From: Bugula neritina
Taxonomy: Eukaryota > Bryozoa > Gymnolaemata > Cheilostomatida > Bugulidae
Direction: 5' to 3'
DNA length: 64,000 bases
Assembly: GCA_964035545.1 (NCBI GenBank)
Contig: OZ037768.1
Span: 10,097,241 to 10,161,240, forward strand
The notes under the pieces: generated by a model
What the model was told of the DNA's origin: nothing
Databases searched by the model: none
What the model saw: the letters and a program-made list of their open reading frames with translations, nothing else
Position numbers and translations under genes: made by a program
Shown: positions 22,901 to 31,899 of the stretch, piece after piece
Layout of the letters: every line of letters begins with the position of its first letter
Numbering within the stretch: the first letter of the stretch is position 1

Positions 22901-23901
22901 GGATTATCCGCTAGAAGAATGTTTAGTAGTAGTAGTATCATCCAAATGCGTGTCATTTCTTTGCCTTTTCTGATTCAGCTACTTTTTATAAAAAGTTATA
23001 CAAACTTGATGTCAGTTGTCTGTTTTTGCAGCAGCTCATGTTGTCATAGCAATGAAAAGTTTTAACTGTGTTTTGCACTTTTAAAGCCTATTACACTGTG
23101 CGTATTTTCGCATGCGAAAATTGAAATCACAAGTAGCAAAGGTGTCCACTGTGCGCGTTGAGAAAACATTCGCACTTGTCGCTCTGCATTCTCAACGCAA
23201 GTGCGAATCGTCTCTGTCGTCGTCACCTAATTGGCTGGTAGCTATTCAGCGAGCCCAATTTCTTTATTTAGTGCTATATTCCAGTAAATTGCGTTTCATT
23301 GAAAGCGAGTGCGATTTAAAAATGAAAGCTTTATTTATCACGCATCACTGACGCTACAGTGGACACCTTTGCTACTCGTGATTTTAATTTTCGCATGCGA
23401 AAATACGCACAGTGTGGCCCTAGGCTTAGTGAGAGCTTTAATATTGACTTTCTGAAAAGTTTGGGTTTTCAAAAGATCTCAAAAAGTAACAAAGCAATTA
23501 TACGTAATCAAGTGTCTAACCAAGATTAGCTATAGCTAGTATAAATAAGGCATAATATGTTTTAAAACATCTGAGAGAGTTTTATATACTAACTATAAAA
23601 AGTTTTAAACTTCACTTTTGCTTTTTATTATTGATTTGTTATAGATAGACAAAAAGTATTTGTTTTACAAGACGGAGATGTTAGCAACTTGAATGTGATG
23701 TTTATTGGACGAGCTCAGACGCTTGAGAAATGTGCATTAGCTTGTCTCCATAACTACTTGTGTGATGATGGATGTACTTATGACAGGGCTGATGGCACTT
23801 GCAAGTACCTTGAGGGAACCTGCTCCTCAGCTTCTGTAACTTGGACAGGAGTTTATCTTGCAGAGTCCCAACTCAGTCAGAATCACTGTGAAAATGATTA
23901 A
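13984..23901 (+). CDS. secreted WSC-domain protein, 196 aa, interrupted by Gypsy in intron 2
   Basis: Four exons join in phase: 13984-14029, 14247-14354, 20385-20564 and 23645-23901. Exon 1 encodes a hydrophobic signal peptide (MALILMLLLLNIIFT). Exons 2 and 3 encode a WSC domain: LGCYMDSNSRTL, then SYCFKRGFRYAGLQ, CFCGSG, CNNPCRG and TCGGAHRLSVY, with the usual Cys pattern. WSC domains bind carbohydrate in cell-wall sensors and secreted proteins. Exon 4 encodes a Cys-rich module (CALACL...CDDGCTYDRADGTCKYL) like apple or PAN folds, though that is tentative. No transmembrane segment is seen, so it is probably secreted. A Gypsy element fills most of intron 2, and a decayed copy of exon 4 lies at 21635-21889. 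The whole gene sits between the two hAT copies. Whether it is still spliced correctly is unknown. Confidence 0.72.
15521..15848 (-). repeat. Gypsy LTR (3' LTR)
   Basis: Runs from TGAAACATTA to AATATAACA on the plus strand, 328 bp, matching the LTR at 20023. A 72-codon frame inside both LTRs is identical between them and reflects only their shared sequence. Confidence 0.93.
16000..19953 (-). CDS. Gypsy Gag-Pol polyprotein, 1317 aa
   Basis: One uninterrupted frame covers Gag, protease, reverse transcriptase, RNase H and integrase in Ty3/Gypsy order. Gag occupies about residues 1-240 and ends in two Cys-rich knuckles (CKFCGYTHAKGRC, CHNCGKKNHFEKVC). Protease has the DTGA motif. Reverse transcriptase has YFDDIIV and LPFGL, RNase H has VDASKSGLGAVL and QTDHKPL, and integrase has an HHCC finger (HLGVEKC...CLTC) and a core with LADN and NGMAERY. 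Gag and Pol are fused without a frameshift site. The start at 19953 is the first ATG; an internal ATG a few codons in is also possible. All expected catalytic motifs are visible, so it could be active. The region after the integrase core is short and has no chromodomain that I recognise. Confidence 0.93.
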   Translation of the reverse strand: MLLWTVLVCLGAVMEGLKAPGELSFEGNVSDNWRKWRRALENYLLASDLVLKPQESGQEPPPENAGINRRQVAILLNQAGEEATEIYGQFDFPAGKSKDVMADVLEQFEAYCNPRRNVLYEWFVFWSLSQSDGEPIDTFVKRLKTQATKCDFGELRDRMLLCRIVFGLTDGKLKERLLRDKNVKLESALDDIRAAEITKQQMSRMAAGDTTMKTVNEINDAAVSTVQSQPGATQNITRSNTRKDNIDCKFCGYTHAKGRCPAYGETCHNCGKKNHFEKVCKGKALAAKQMNSLFIGAVGALSNESKLKSWILPMKVSDKGKANDIQFKIDTGAETNCINLRTVQSLGATLKPTSVCLYGYNKAKIKNVGAVQLTVNHKEHSQSVHFEVVDEDLPPILGLEAAESFGLIRRVDQLSTSILQEFPEVFEGVGRLDGEHEICVDENVKPVVHHPRRVPLSMLDKVKKELDDMEASGIISKVDVPTNWVSSMVCVEKKDGSVRICLDPKDLNRAVRREHHKIPTLEDIAFRFNGMQYYTIMDMKHGYWHVALTKESSLLTTFNTPYGRYCFDRLPFGLHSSAEVFEKKVEQIFGDLPGVSVYFDDIIVAGKTQQEHDANLRKLLVKAKEANVKFNRKKIQLNQTEVRYLGHIVSKDGLRPDPDKIAAIEAMPDPTDREGVQRLIGTLNFLRAYIPNMSACTEPLRVLLKSDSQWVWSKEQMESFQVIKRLLTSEPVLQYFDVTKDAHLQVDASKSGLGAVLLQEGKPVAYALRSLTETECNYPQIDKELLAVVFGCERFHSYLYGRAVHIQTDHKPLVPIMNKSLHKASPRLQRLLLRLQRYRIAEFTYVPGKYLYIADTLSRAYLQRVTNDQCDLEGEVVMVHALETDDSAMNEMRQSYAEDPTMDSLKKALQDGWSWSRRSQAPTEIQPYWNVRSDIYDVDGFLYVEERLIVPKSQRKHILKSLHMGHLGVEKCRELARKSFYWPGLSADIRNEVSSCLTCAKFSNRQQKEPLMSHELPSLPWNKVAMDILSYKNNDYLVVVDCYSHFPELRLLRRKTAEDVVLALKSIFAVHGVPVSILADNMPFSSRIMQTFASSWCFTIVTSSPHYPKSNGMAERYVQTMKAFLKKCEDEREDIYRSLLKYRQSPITGCAFSPAELLFNRALRSDLPITAESLKPVVIEASQQLIANQNLQKKYHDRHARPLADLEPGTPALIRSSTDKEWSPGMIVEQHDSPRSYLVDNGQYIVRRNRVHLKPDNTQTLGVADAADTDVGDAPNESPHMPALPATPLRNAAPPPERQPRSNRGVLPAKYKDFHMG
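20023..20350 (-). repeat. Gypsy LTR (5' LTR)
   Basis: The same 328 bp as the LTR at 15521. In the element's own orientation this is the upstream LTR and would hold its promoter, reading leftward. Confidence 0.93.
21635..21889 (+). pseudogene. decayed duplicate of the WSC gene's last exon
   Basis: The acceptor (ttgttgtag) and coding sequence parallel exon 4 at 23645: DRQEVFVL, LNVFFIGRAQT, YTYDRADGTCKHLERTC, and a TAA at the same place. A net +1 bp change near 21715-21770 shifts the frame and brings an early TGA (about 21757). Homology continues past the stop into the 3' flank. This is a tandem duplication of the terminal exon in which this copy is broken. If used, it would give a truncated alternative C-terminus. 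Confidence 0.75.
23093..23415. mobile_element. MITE with ~58-bp terminal inverted repeats
   Basis: The left arm acactgtgcgtattttcgca... and the right arm ...tgcgaaaatacgcacagtgt are near-perfect reverse complements over about 58 bp, including the inner aggtgtccactg / cagtggacacct. Total length is about 323 bp with no coding potential. Flanks are not a clear duplication, so the superfamily is undetermined. It lies in intron 3 of the WSC gene. Confidence 0.85.
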
Positions 23902-24186
23902 AAACTGATGACTTGTATGTATTCTAAAATGCCTAAATTGATAGATGACTAATTTACTGCATAAAATTGTGTGCTTATGTATATTTATTCAATTGTAGAG
24001 TTTTTTGAGCAAAGTTTTCACTAGATTATCAACATGTGCGTAATCTTTGAATGTAATATCATATTTTATATATTATACAATTCTGGTGTCATATATATGC
24101 ATGTTCCATCATTCATTGTAATTGGGGTTGTCTTTTCATGTCTGATGAAAGTAAATTTTATTAACTGCAATATTCAGTTTATGCCG

Positions 24187-25724
24187 CAGTGGTTCTCAAC
24201 CTGGGGGGGGAATTCCCCTACATGAACTCTCCTACAGAATTGCCTTTCTACATGAATGTGTTTATTAATTACTCTACCCCAACTGTTCTCTGTGCTACTT
24301 CAAATGAAGGTCAAAAATATGCAAAAACCAACAGGCCAACTTTCAGCAGTAATGCAAATCAATCTCTATGAACTGTATACTACATACCTAGTGAATATGT
24401 TTGCTACACTAAATAATCTGAACCTAAAAAGGCTGGAGTGCAATCATTGCTTTTTATGGCAGCAATGTTTTTAAAGTTACACTGAAGTGGTGACATCTAT
24501 CAAAAACATGGTGTTTTTCCCCACACTCAACGAACTTTTATAGGAGAAGAACCTGTTCCGATTTTAGGTAAAAATGGCACAGGTAAAAATTGCACACTGG
24601 TGTTAAATTTTCTCAAACCCAAACCTTCAAACCCCCCATCCTGAACGCCTAACCCCCAACTCAAATCTTCAATGCTAATATTGAAAGTGCCAGTTCTACT
24701 TAATTTTCCATTTGTGCTATTATTACCTCTGCCATTTTTACCTGTGCCATCTGTTTCAGATCGTTTTTTAAAAAAACTTCTAGGCTCTCTCTGAAATTTT
24801 AATACAGTTTTCACGGTACCTCCCAAAAAGCAAGAGCTAGATTCTTAGCTTGACATGTGACCCATTGCAACGATTTGTTGAAAAAGTTTCAAAGCAATTA
24901 CAAGAGGATTTTATTGAGTTGGTTCACAATTCAGCAATGAAGGGTGCATGATATGAAAGTTTCCTCAGTTTATGTATTGTAGGTAGTGTCCAGTAAAAAT
25001 GGCCCAGGTAATAATGGCACAAATGGAAAAGTAGGTAAAAATGGCACATGTTTTCAATATTAGGGTGGGGTTTGGAGTTTAAAAGAGGGGTTTGAGGTGA
25101 GGATTTTGGGTTTGTACTTGGGGTTCTGGAGTTTGGGGGGTGGAGTGGGGGTTAGAGTTAGGGAGTGGGGGTTTGGGGTTTGAGTTTGGACAAATTTAAC
25201 ATCAGTGAGCCATTTTTACTTACTTTTCCATTTGTGCCATTATTACCTGTGCCATTTTTACATGCACCAGTTTTATCTAAAATAATTGTGGGTTTCAACA
25301 AGCAAACTCTTCCTACACATAACTGACAAAGCAGAGTTTGGTGCCATCAAGCACCACCTATCTGTGTGAGGTAGGATTCTCATCAATTCAAAGAGAAGAG
25401 AAACTGCCTTAACCTGCAGAGTGACTTAAGATGGACCTGGTCAAACACAGAGCCAGGCTTAAGCAAGCTGGTACAAAAGCATCAAATGAAGCCACGACAT
25501 TAATAATTGAACTGTGCTGTGTTTTATAACATAAAAATAACGATAATATTGCTATTATTATGTAATTATATTATATGCAAATATAATAAAACGAAATATA
25601 TTGCATTGTATCATATATTCTCATTCAGTAAGTCATAAAATCTTTCCGCTCTTCGAAGGGGGGTAAATTAATAGTCAACATTTACGAAAGGGGGGAATAG
25701 TATAAAAAAGGTTGGGAACCACTG
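24187..25724. mobile_element. hAT-like non-autonomous element, copy B
   Basis: It begins cagtggttctcaacctgg and ends aaaggttgggaaccactg. It parallels copy A at 11758 in the same orientation, including cttcaaatgaaggtcaaaaa and the palindromic modules, but has its own indels: a shorter left end, an insertion near 25350 and a different 3' part near 25640. It has no transposase ORF. Its right flank tcatagat equals the left flank of copy A. Confidence 0.8.
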
Positions 25725-26182
25725 TCATAGATGCTTTCACAAAACGCAGCCAACAGTTCTTTCATGTATTTATAATAAATAAGATTGCAGTAATATTTTG
25801 GTCGCTGAAAACTATAAGGACTCATGAGCTTACAACACATCTCAATGAAAAGATCACATCTTTTGTAATTTCTGTTAATCTGGTAACTTTTCAACCTTGA
25901 TTTTTATGACTTAGACTATAAAAATGTAAGCTGAAAGGCTGAATAATTGAACTTATTTTGTCAATTGCTTAACATTTGTAAGATAACAGATAGACTGTTG
26001 CACATAAAAATATGCTTTTTCTAGAAGGTTTTGTCCAACAAGATTTCGCATGTGGATGATTCAAGTTTATAAGCTGTGAAGCAGAATCAGTGTATTTTTT
26101 TCCATCCAAAAATGCCCAAAAACATAAAAATGAAATCTTTCAATAAGCAATGAATGAAACTTGATAGAAATTGTAAAATAAT

Positions 26183-26253
26183 TGCCCCCAATGGGAATCG
26201 AACCCAAGTCCTCTGGCTTGCAAGCAAGTGTGCTACCATTACACCATGGAGGC
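26183..26253 (-). tRNA. tRNA-like gene, possibly tRNA-Cys(GCA), imperfect anticodon stem
   Basis: A 71-nt minus-strand sequence has a fully paired acceptor stem (GCCTCCA with TGGGGGC, wobble included). It also has a perfect A box (TGGTGTAATGG) and B box (GGTTCGATTCC). Aligned by position to a 71-nt tRNA, the anticodon would be GCA (loop TTGCAAG). The anticodon stem CTTGC/CCAGA pairs poorly, so it may be a pseudogene or the head of a SINE. A related copy lies 150 bp away. Confidence 0.5.
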
Positions 26254-26405
26254 CACTGGGTAAACTCAACACTACATCCCACCCAGTTCTCTGAACTCCA
26301 CTGGCCTATCTACTACTCCTTCAGTTATCAGGCTCCCCTGGCTACTCAACTCCCTCGGAGTACTACTACTACACTTCACTAAAGGCCGAATAGCTTGTAA
26401 ATAAT

Positions 26406-26477
26406 TGCCCCCACTGGGAATCGAACCCGAGCCCCCTGGACTTGCAAGCAAGCGTGCTACCATTACACCACGGAAAT
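26406..26477 (-). pseudogene. degenerate second tRNA-like copy
   Basis: Shares the D arm (TGGTGTAATGGTAGCAC), the loop CTTGCTTGCAAG, the B box and the 3' end TGGGGGCA with the copy at 26183, and even the flank aataattgccc. Its 5' acceptor strand does not pair and it carries an extra base in the variable region. It is best read as a decayed tandem duplicate or a tRNA-derived repeat. Confidence 0.5.
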
Positions 26478-27148
26478 GTGTTACCCATTTGCTTCCATGA
26501 GGTTTTGCCTAGTCAAACAAAAAGTAAATAGCAGTAAAAAGGAGCTAGCATTATTCCATAATGGATTGAAAGACTATTGTATACTTTTATTATTGAAGAG
26601 GTGTCATGTAGATATTTTATTGTTGGAATTTTTTTTAGGAATGTTGATTTGCTCACCATTAAAAAAGAAGCAAGGCTTAGTTTGCTTCGATTATAGTTTA
26701 CCGGCTTTCTCTATAATCTAATTTCAAGTGCAACGCAGCAGTTGAGTTCTTAGTTGGTTGAAAAAAACTTCATCACCATGCCAACAATTTCAACTCAAGA
26801 GCTAGCTAGTTTTAACATTTATGACGAATAGAATATCTGCTCACGAAACCTTCCTCGACTTATGCAACGTGCTTGTTTTCTCTACTCATGATTTTTACAG
26901 CTTATAGTGTAGGGGAATAGCTCCGCTTACACTTTCCATGTTGCCTTCACTTGTTTTAGCAAAAGCCATTATATATCTCACCTGATCTACTAGTCAATTG
27001 CCAACTGCAAATTAGCTGGAAAACCACAATGCCCTGCTTACCATATCATTATCAGCAAGAATTAACCCTCTTTACAGAATAAAAAGGAGTGGGCCTCATA
27101 TTATATAGAAACAAAAAACAAACTGAATTTTTGAGACACATAATGGTG

Positions 27149-27154
27149 TTTATT
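27149..27154 (-). terminator. probable CNBP polyadenylation signal
   Basis: AATAAA on the minus strand, about 410 nt downstream of the CNBP stop codon. It is the only canonical hexamer I noted at a plausible distance. Confidence 0.45.
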
Positions 27155-27563
27155 GCTTGTAGAAACATACAAATAATTTTTCAAAAAACTTTTTGTCAAC
27201 CTTTTAATAACTTTTATGTAGCATATATATACACAAGCTCCATATAAATTGTGTACATTTCATTTTTTTAGTTGTTACTATTTTTTTGTCATTAAGCATC
27301 CAGACATACATGTCCTTTAGGATGTCCACCAAATGCTCCAATAGCCAGCAAGTAGCTTTGCTAACTACTTACGAACAGCCATCTTTCCGGGAGGTTTCAG
27401 TACTTTGTTACAGGAACTCATTCATCACCATACACATACATACAACCTGCTTTAGGACCATTTAATACACAAATTGCTAAAATACAAATTTAAGTGAAAT
27501 TTCGTCTTGCACAAAGCATCAGACATTACAACAATAGAGACTTTAAAGTGTGCATAAGGCAGC

Positions 27564-28482
27564 CTACTCATCTTCTGCAGAACAATCACGGGCCATGTGA
27601 CCAAAGCCCCCACACCGGTAACATTTAATATCTCCTCGGCCTGGTTTGCTGCCACTGCTGCTTGCTTCCTCAGAACAATCTCTTGCAAAGTGTCCCTCAC
27701 CACCACATCTGTAAAAAGGGATATACAATACAATTACCGGAACTCCGAAAAACCAGCTGACCAAGGCACTTCGGTGAGCCTAGCGGTTTTTCAAGAATGA
27801 TTGGCCTAGCCCAGGTCCATTGAATTTCATTTTTACTTCTTAAATCGGATTCAGTCAAACAGAGGTCAATACCAATGATCTATTAATCAAGATAAATGAC
27901 ATATCAGGATGCTTTGCTCTAAAACTGTGGTCGAGTGGGTTTATGGGGACACCAAACAATATGCAATACAGTGCAGGTGAATTAGCAGCTTTATTCTTAT
28001 ACATTAACCTGTAGCAAGTTTTAGTGGCTCCGCCGCCGCCCCTGCCGCTTCTATCAGGGCACTCTCGAGACAAATGCCCCGCTCGACCACAGTTGTAACA
28101 CGAACGGCTTGAAGTATCGCCGCCGCCACCACCACTCGATCGCTCTTCTGGACAGTCTCTAGATAAATGCCCTATTTCTTTACAGTTGTAGCAGGATTTG
28201 GGGGCGCCGCCACGAAAACCACCTCCGCGACTTCCACCACCACTGGGACAAGCTCGTGCCATATGCCCAGTTTCACCACAATTATAACATCCACCTGAAA
28301 AACAATAATTTTATTTGCACCATGGTATCAATATTAATGATTCATCAATTGAAGAACACACTTTACTTTCAACACCTACCTCTATTCCCGCCTTTAGAGC
28401 CACCAGATGCCCCACCATTTTGTTCCGGACATTGCTTAGCCATATGTCCAACTTTTTCACAGTTATAACACTGAATTTCCAT
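27564..28482 (-). CDS. CNBP: CNBP, CCHC zinc-knuckle nucleic-acid-binding protein, 177 aa
   Basis: CNBP binds single-stranded G-rich DNA and RNA and promotes translation and G-quadruplex unfolding. Coding exons are 28380-28482, 28009-28294 and 27564-27708, joined in phase 1 and phase 2, giving 177 aa, the same length as the vertebrate protein. Six CX2CX4HX4C knuckles are visible: CYNCEKVGHMAKQC, CYNCGETGHMARAC, CYNCKEIGHLSRDC, CYNCGRAGHLSREC, CYRCGGEGHFARDC and CYRCGGFGHMARDC. Vertebrate CNBP has seven. An RGG stretch (GGGSRGGGFRGG) lies between knuckles 2 and 3. A 3' splice site 26 nt upstream of the ATG (tttttcag) implies a non-coding first exon, possibly near 29294-29370, which ends in a gttggt donor on the minus strand. 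The codon use is more GC-rich than its surroundings. Confidence 0.93.
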
Positions 28483-30366
28483 GATGAAATTTCACTTTTT
28501 GTCAGCTGAAAAATTAAATTGGCCAGATGAGAGGCTACCGATTTTTGTTATAGTGGTCCTAACAACAGTGTCATGCAATTCATAGAATTCTTTTTGAAAA
28601 AAGTAACCTTTTTTGGAGATTTGTCAAAATCACTGTATCAAGTTCAACTTTTAGACAGCAACTTCGGATGCAATATAATTTCAAATATGAATTAATCTCA
28701 ACCTGTAATTATCTGATTAAATTTAATAGTAATACTAATAAACGATCTTAGGTAAAAATGGCACAATGACAAATGGAAAGTAGGCAAAATGATATCAAAT
28801 TTTTTCAAACCCTAGTAATAGTAATATTGAAAATGTGCCATTTTTACCTACTTTGCCACTTGTGCCATTATTACCTGGGCCACTATCATTTGTGCCACTA
28901 TTACCGGACACCCTAATAGTAATAAACAGCTAGAAATCGCACTTGTCTAATAATACTATTAATTCCACAGCAACCACAAATAATTATAAACAATGCCTGT
29001 TCGTGTTTTATTTGTGTTCGATCAAGAAACTCTTTATTAGTTATTCATAAATTTTATATAAATATTAAAAAAAATTTTATTCAAAAAAATTAAATGATTT
29101 TTTATTAAAAAAACTTAGACGGACACTATCGGTCTGACTGACACTATCACAACTCTGATCAAGAGTAAGAGTAAAACTAAATCAGTAAATGTAACTAAGG
29201 AGTAAGGTACGTGTAATTGTAAACTTAGTTCAATTCAAAATGAAATTTAATAAAAAATATTATTAAATAGAATATTTTTAGTAATGTACCAACCTTCAAA
29301 CTCTTACACCAAAGCACTGAAACCTCCCCACACTTCTCAACAACACTAAAACGTCTTCAACCATCCAACATGTGGAGCAGAAAGGAAGAGATGAATATCA
29401 AAAAGGCATTATTGGGTTTTCCGTTTAATGTAGACCGCCAAATTATCAACATGATTGCAGAAACTAATTGAAATATTTGACAAAAAGTAAAATGAGAACA
29501 CTGGCAAACTTATACATATTATTAGTGTATAAATGTATCTAGGTATTACATAAACAACAGGCAGCAATCATAAATTACCAATTTTACTTAACACCGTGCG
29601 TTGGCCTCAACTGATACAAAGGTAACTTATCCGCATAGTTTCTGCGGCAATAGGTATTAAACTGTATAATTTATTTCATTGTAATCTAATATAGGACGTC
29701 TAGCTCACGGCAATTAAAATAAGGTCACTCGGCGATTGTATAAAGTCGAACAAAACAAAATGCAATACTAGTACTTATGATAATTATTGATATAATATTA
29801 TTGTTTTTTGTTTATAAAACTTACAAAATAATAATATAATTTAGGAAGTTTGAGATTTTACAAAAATTATTTTCGAAATAATAATCATGTTGATATTATA
29901 ATTATTATTATTTATATGCAAACATCAACATGTAAACTAAAACTGTAATTCTAATACTAATAGTAATTACTAATTTAAATTAGTATAAGTAAACCACTAA
30001 ATCAGTAAATGTAATTGTAAAGCTTTAAGTTTAAGTTTACCTTTAACTTAAACTTAAGGTTAAAGGCTTTAAGTTTAACTCATTAAGTTTAACTTTAACT
30101 TTACTTCAACGCTAACAGTTAAAGTTTAAGTGATACTAGTACAGTGACACTCATACTCGTAGTCATACTAATAGAAATACTCATAACTCACCTCGTAACT
30201 CACCTCGTAAAAATTAGAACACTGTGCTAACACCTACAGGCGTAAAATTATGAGTGCCTCTTATGTTGTTTTTGTTTGGGTTTACCATGTGTTGAAATGT
30301 ATCTATTCTAGCATGTAGCTAAGTTTGGATATTTTAATTGTAATGTAAAGGGGTTTTAGCACAAAG
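28483..30366. other. gap upstream of CNBP: MITE and AT-rich DNA
   Basis: Holds the palindromic MITE at 28749-28912, a possible non-coding CNBP exon around 29294-29370, and a run of aagtttaactttaact-type palindromic low complexity at 30020-30110. No coding feature is supported. Confidence 0.5.
28749..28912. mobile_element. small palindromic MITE of the GGTAAAAATGGCAC family
   Basis: The left arm aggtaaaaatggcacaatg faces a right arm of stacked reverse units (gtgccatttttacctac, tgccattattacctgggcc, gtgccactattaccggacacc). The right arm has more units than the left. It is the same family as the modules nested in the hAT copies. Confidence 0.7.
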
Positions 30367-31392
30367 CTAAGCTGAGTTTGTGTTATGAGGTGGTATCCTC
30401 AAATATCTGATGCTTCGAGGGAGAAAACTGTTGTGAAAGGTCTGTGAGGATGCAGAAATTGATGTTGGTTCTCCTCTCTTAGCAGATCGAGTGTTTATTG
30501 ACCGATTTGAATTTAATAATTCATCATAGGCAGATGAAAGCGTTTCATGGCGCTCTTCATCTGAGAGTATTCTCATTAAAAAAGTTATTCTATGGTCTCT
30601 TCGTTGGCTCGCAAGAGTTTTAAGCTGCAATTCAGTTTGAGCGTCACTGATGCCACATCTTCCTTTGAGGTTAGCGATAAACCTGATGGCTTGATTTTGA
30701 ACATGTTCAATTTCCTCACAGGCACTTTTGTTAGTCGGATCCCACAACGTGTCTGCATACTCAAGGATAGGTCTACATAGACTAAGGTATGCAATTAATT
30801 TTGCCTTCATGGGTGCATTGTAGATTGTATGCTTGATACAGCCAAGTATTTTGCTTGCATTGTTGACTTTAGATGTAATATGTCTGTCAAACTTTAGGTT
30901 AGACTGCATGATTACTCCAAGATATTTGGCCTCTTTAACTGTTCTAAGAGTGGTGTCACCAAGTGAATATAGATGGGAGGTGTCATCAGTTTTACCAAAT
31001 ATAATCACTTCGCACTCATCGGTATTAAACGGCATTTTCCATTTAAGTGACCAGTTATAAAGTGAGTTTAGGTCTCTCTGAAAGGCTTCCTGTTGTATTT
31101 TGTTGTTAACTTCAGCATATAGAAGTGTGTCGTCAGCATATAGACTAACTTTGCATAAGACAGATTGAGGGAGATCATTGATGTAAATTAGGAAGAGTGT
31201 TGGTCCAAGAACTGATCCTTGGAGGACTCCAGATGTTACACTTAGTTCAGATGATTCCGTCCCTTTGATCACCACTTTTTGACTTCCGTCAGTCAAAAAG
31301 CTCTGTATCCAATTGGCAATAAATGGGTCAATTCCTTTAATTCGCCTGATTTTCTCTATGAGTAGTAAATGAGGAACTTTATCGAAGGCCTA
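30367..31392 (-). mobile_element. 5'-truncated non-LTR retrotransposon (reverse transcriptase C-half)
   Basis: An open frame of 309 codons from the first ATG, open further to about 31392, encodes the palm and thumb of a LINE reverse transcriptase: LQGSVLGPTLFLIYINDLP, then YADDTLLY, AKYLGVIM and LCRPILEYADTLWDP. Homology starts abruptly at the codons for KVPHLLLIEK, typical of incomplete reverse transcription. The stop is intact. A related but distinct copy is at 43000-43692. Confidence 0.88.
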
Positions 31393-31899
31393 CTGATAGT
31401 GATTATCATTATTAAAGAATTAAATATATAAGATTATCGTTATTATATTTAATTTTATTTTAATTTAAATGTCAAATGATTTAAGTCTACTTTCGGGACA
31501 CAATCATATTGATATTCAATTTCGTATGGATATTAATAATATATTTATTAATACAAGTCTAAAGTTTTGTAGTTGTTATTTACATTTTGTTGGTTTGTGT
31601 AATTTCCTTCCAGTTCCAGTGCGGTACCAGTACCAATGTCCAGTGTAGTATGAGTATAAGTATCCCTCTAGGCTCTAGTTCAGTTCAGTTTGGGGGAGTT
31701 TCCCACTAAGAACCCCTGGAGGGTGAATGCATGGGAACTCGATATATGCATATACATAATATATGCATATAATACGTATATACTCTTTTTTTATATTAGA
31801 TCATTTATTTTATTTTATTTCTCTTTAGTAATGGGGTTTCATAGTAAAATGTAAGTAAACAAATTTAAAACCAACACTTTAGTCTAAATTCCATCTCTC

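Larger units (their letters stand above)
11758..25724. mobile_element. putative composite hAT transposon carrying a WSC-domain gene
   Basis: Two direct hAT-like copies (11758-13481 and 24187-25724) bracket 10.7 kb. The bases just outside the left copy (11750-11757) and just outside the right copy (25725-25732) are both tcatagat, an exact 8-bp match of the length hAT transposases duplicate. The inner flanks differ (gtttatgg after the left copy, ttatgccg before the right). This is the pattern expected if the outermost terminal repeats of two neighbouring copies were used in one transposition. The cargo includes a complete secreted WSC gene, later hit by a Gypsy element and a MITE. No transposase is encoded, so movement would have needed one in trans. 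Two independent insertions with a chance match is the alternative. Confidence 0.6.

Noticed and set aside
23112-23351. 79-codon ORF in the MITE
   Set aside because: Both ends fall in the inverted repeats and there is no transposase motif.
13474-24190. Similarity between the inner flanks of the two hAT copies (gtttatgg and tttatgccg)
   Set aside because: The match is offset relative to the element ends and only six bases long, so it is not a target duplication. The outer tcatagat match is exact and in register.
26067-26463. ORFs with HGVMVAHLLASQRTWVRFP-like sequence
   Set aside because: These are translations of tRNA-like sequences, a well-known artefact in genome annotation.
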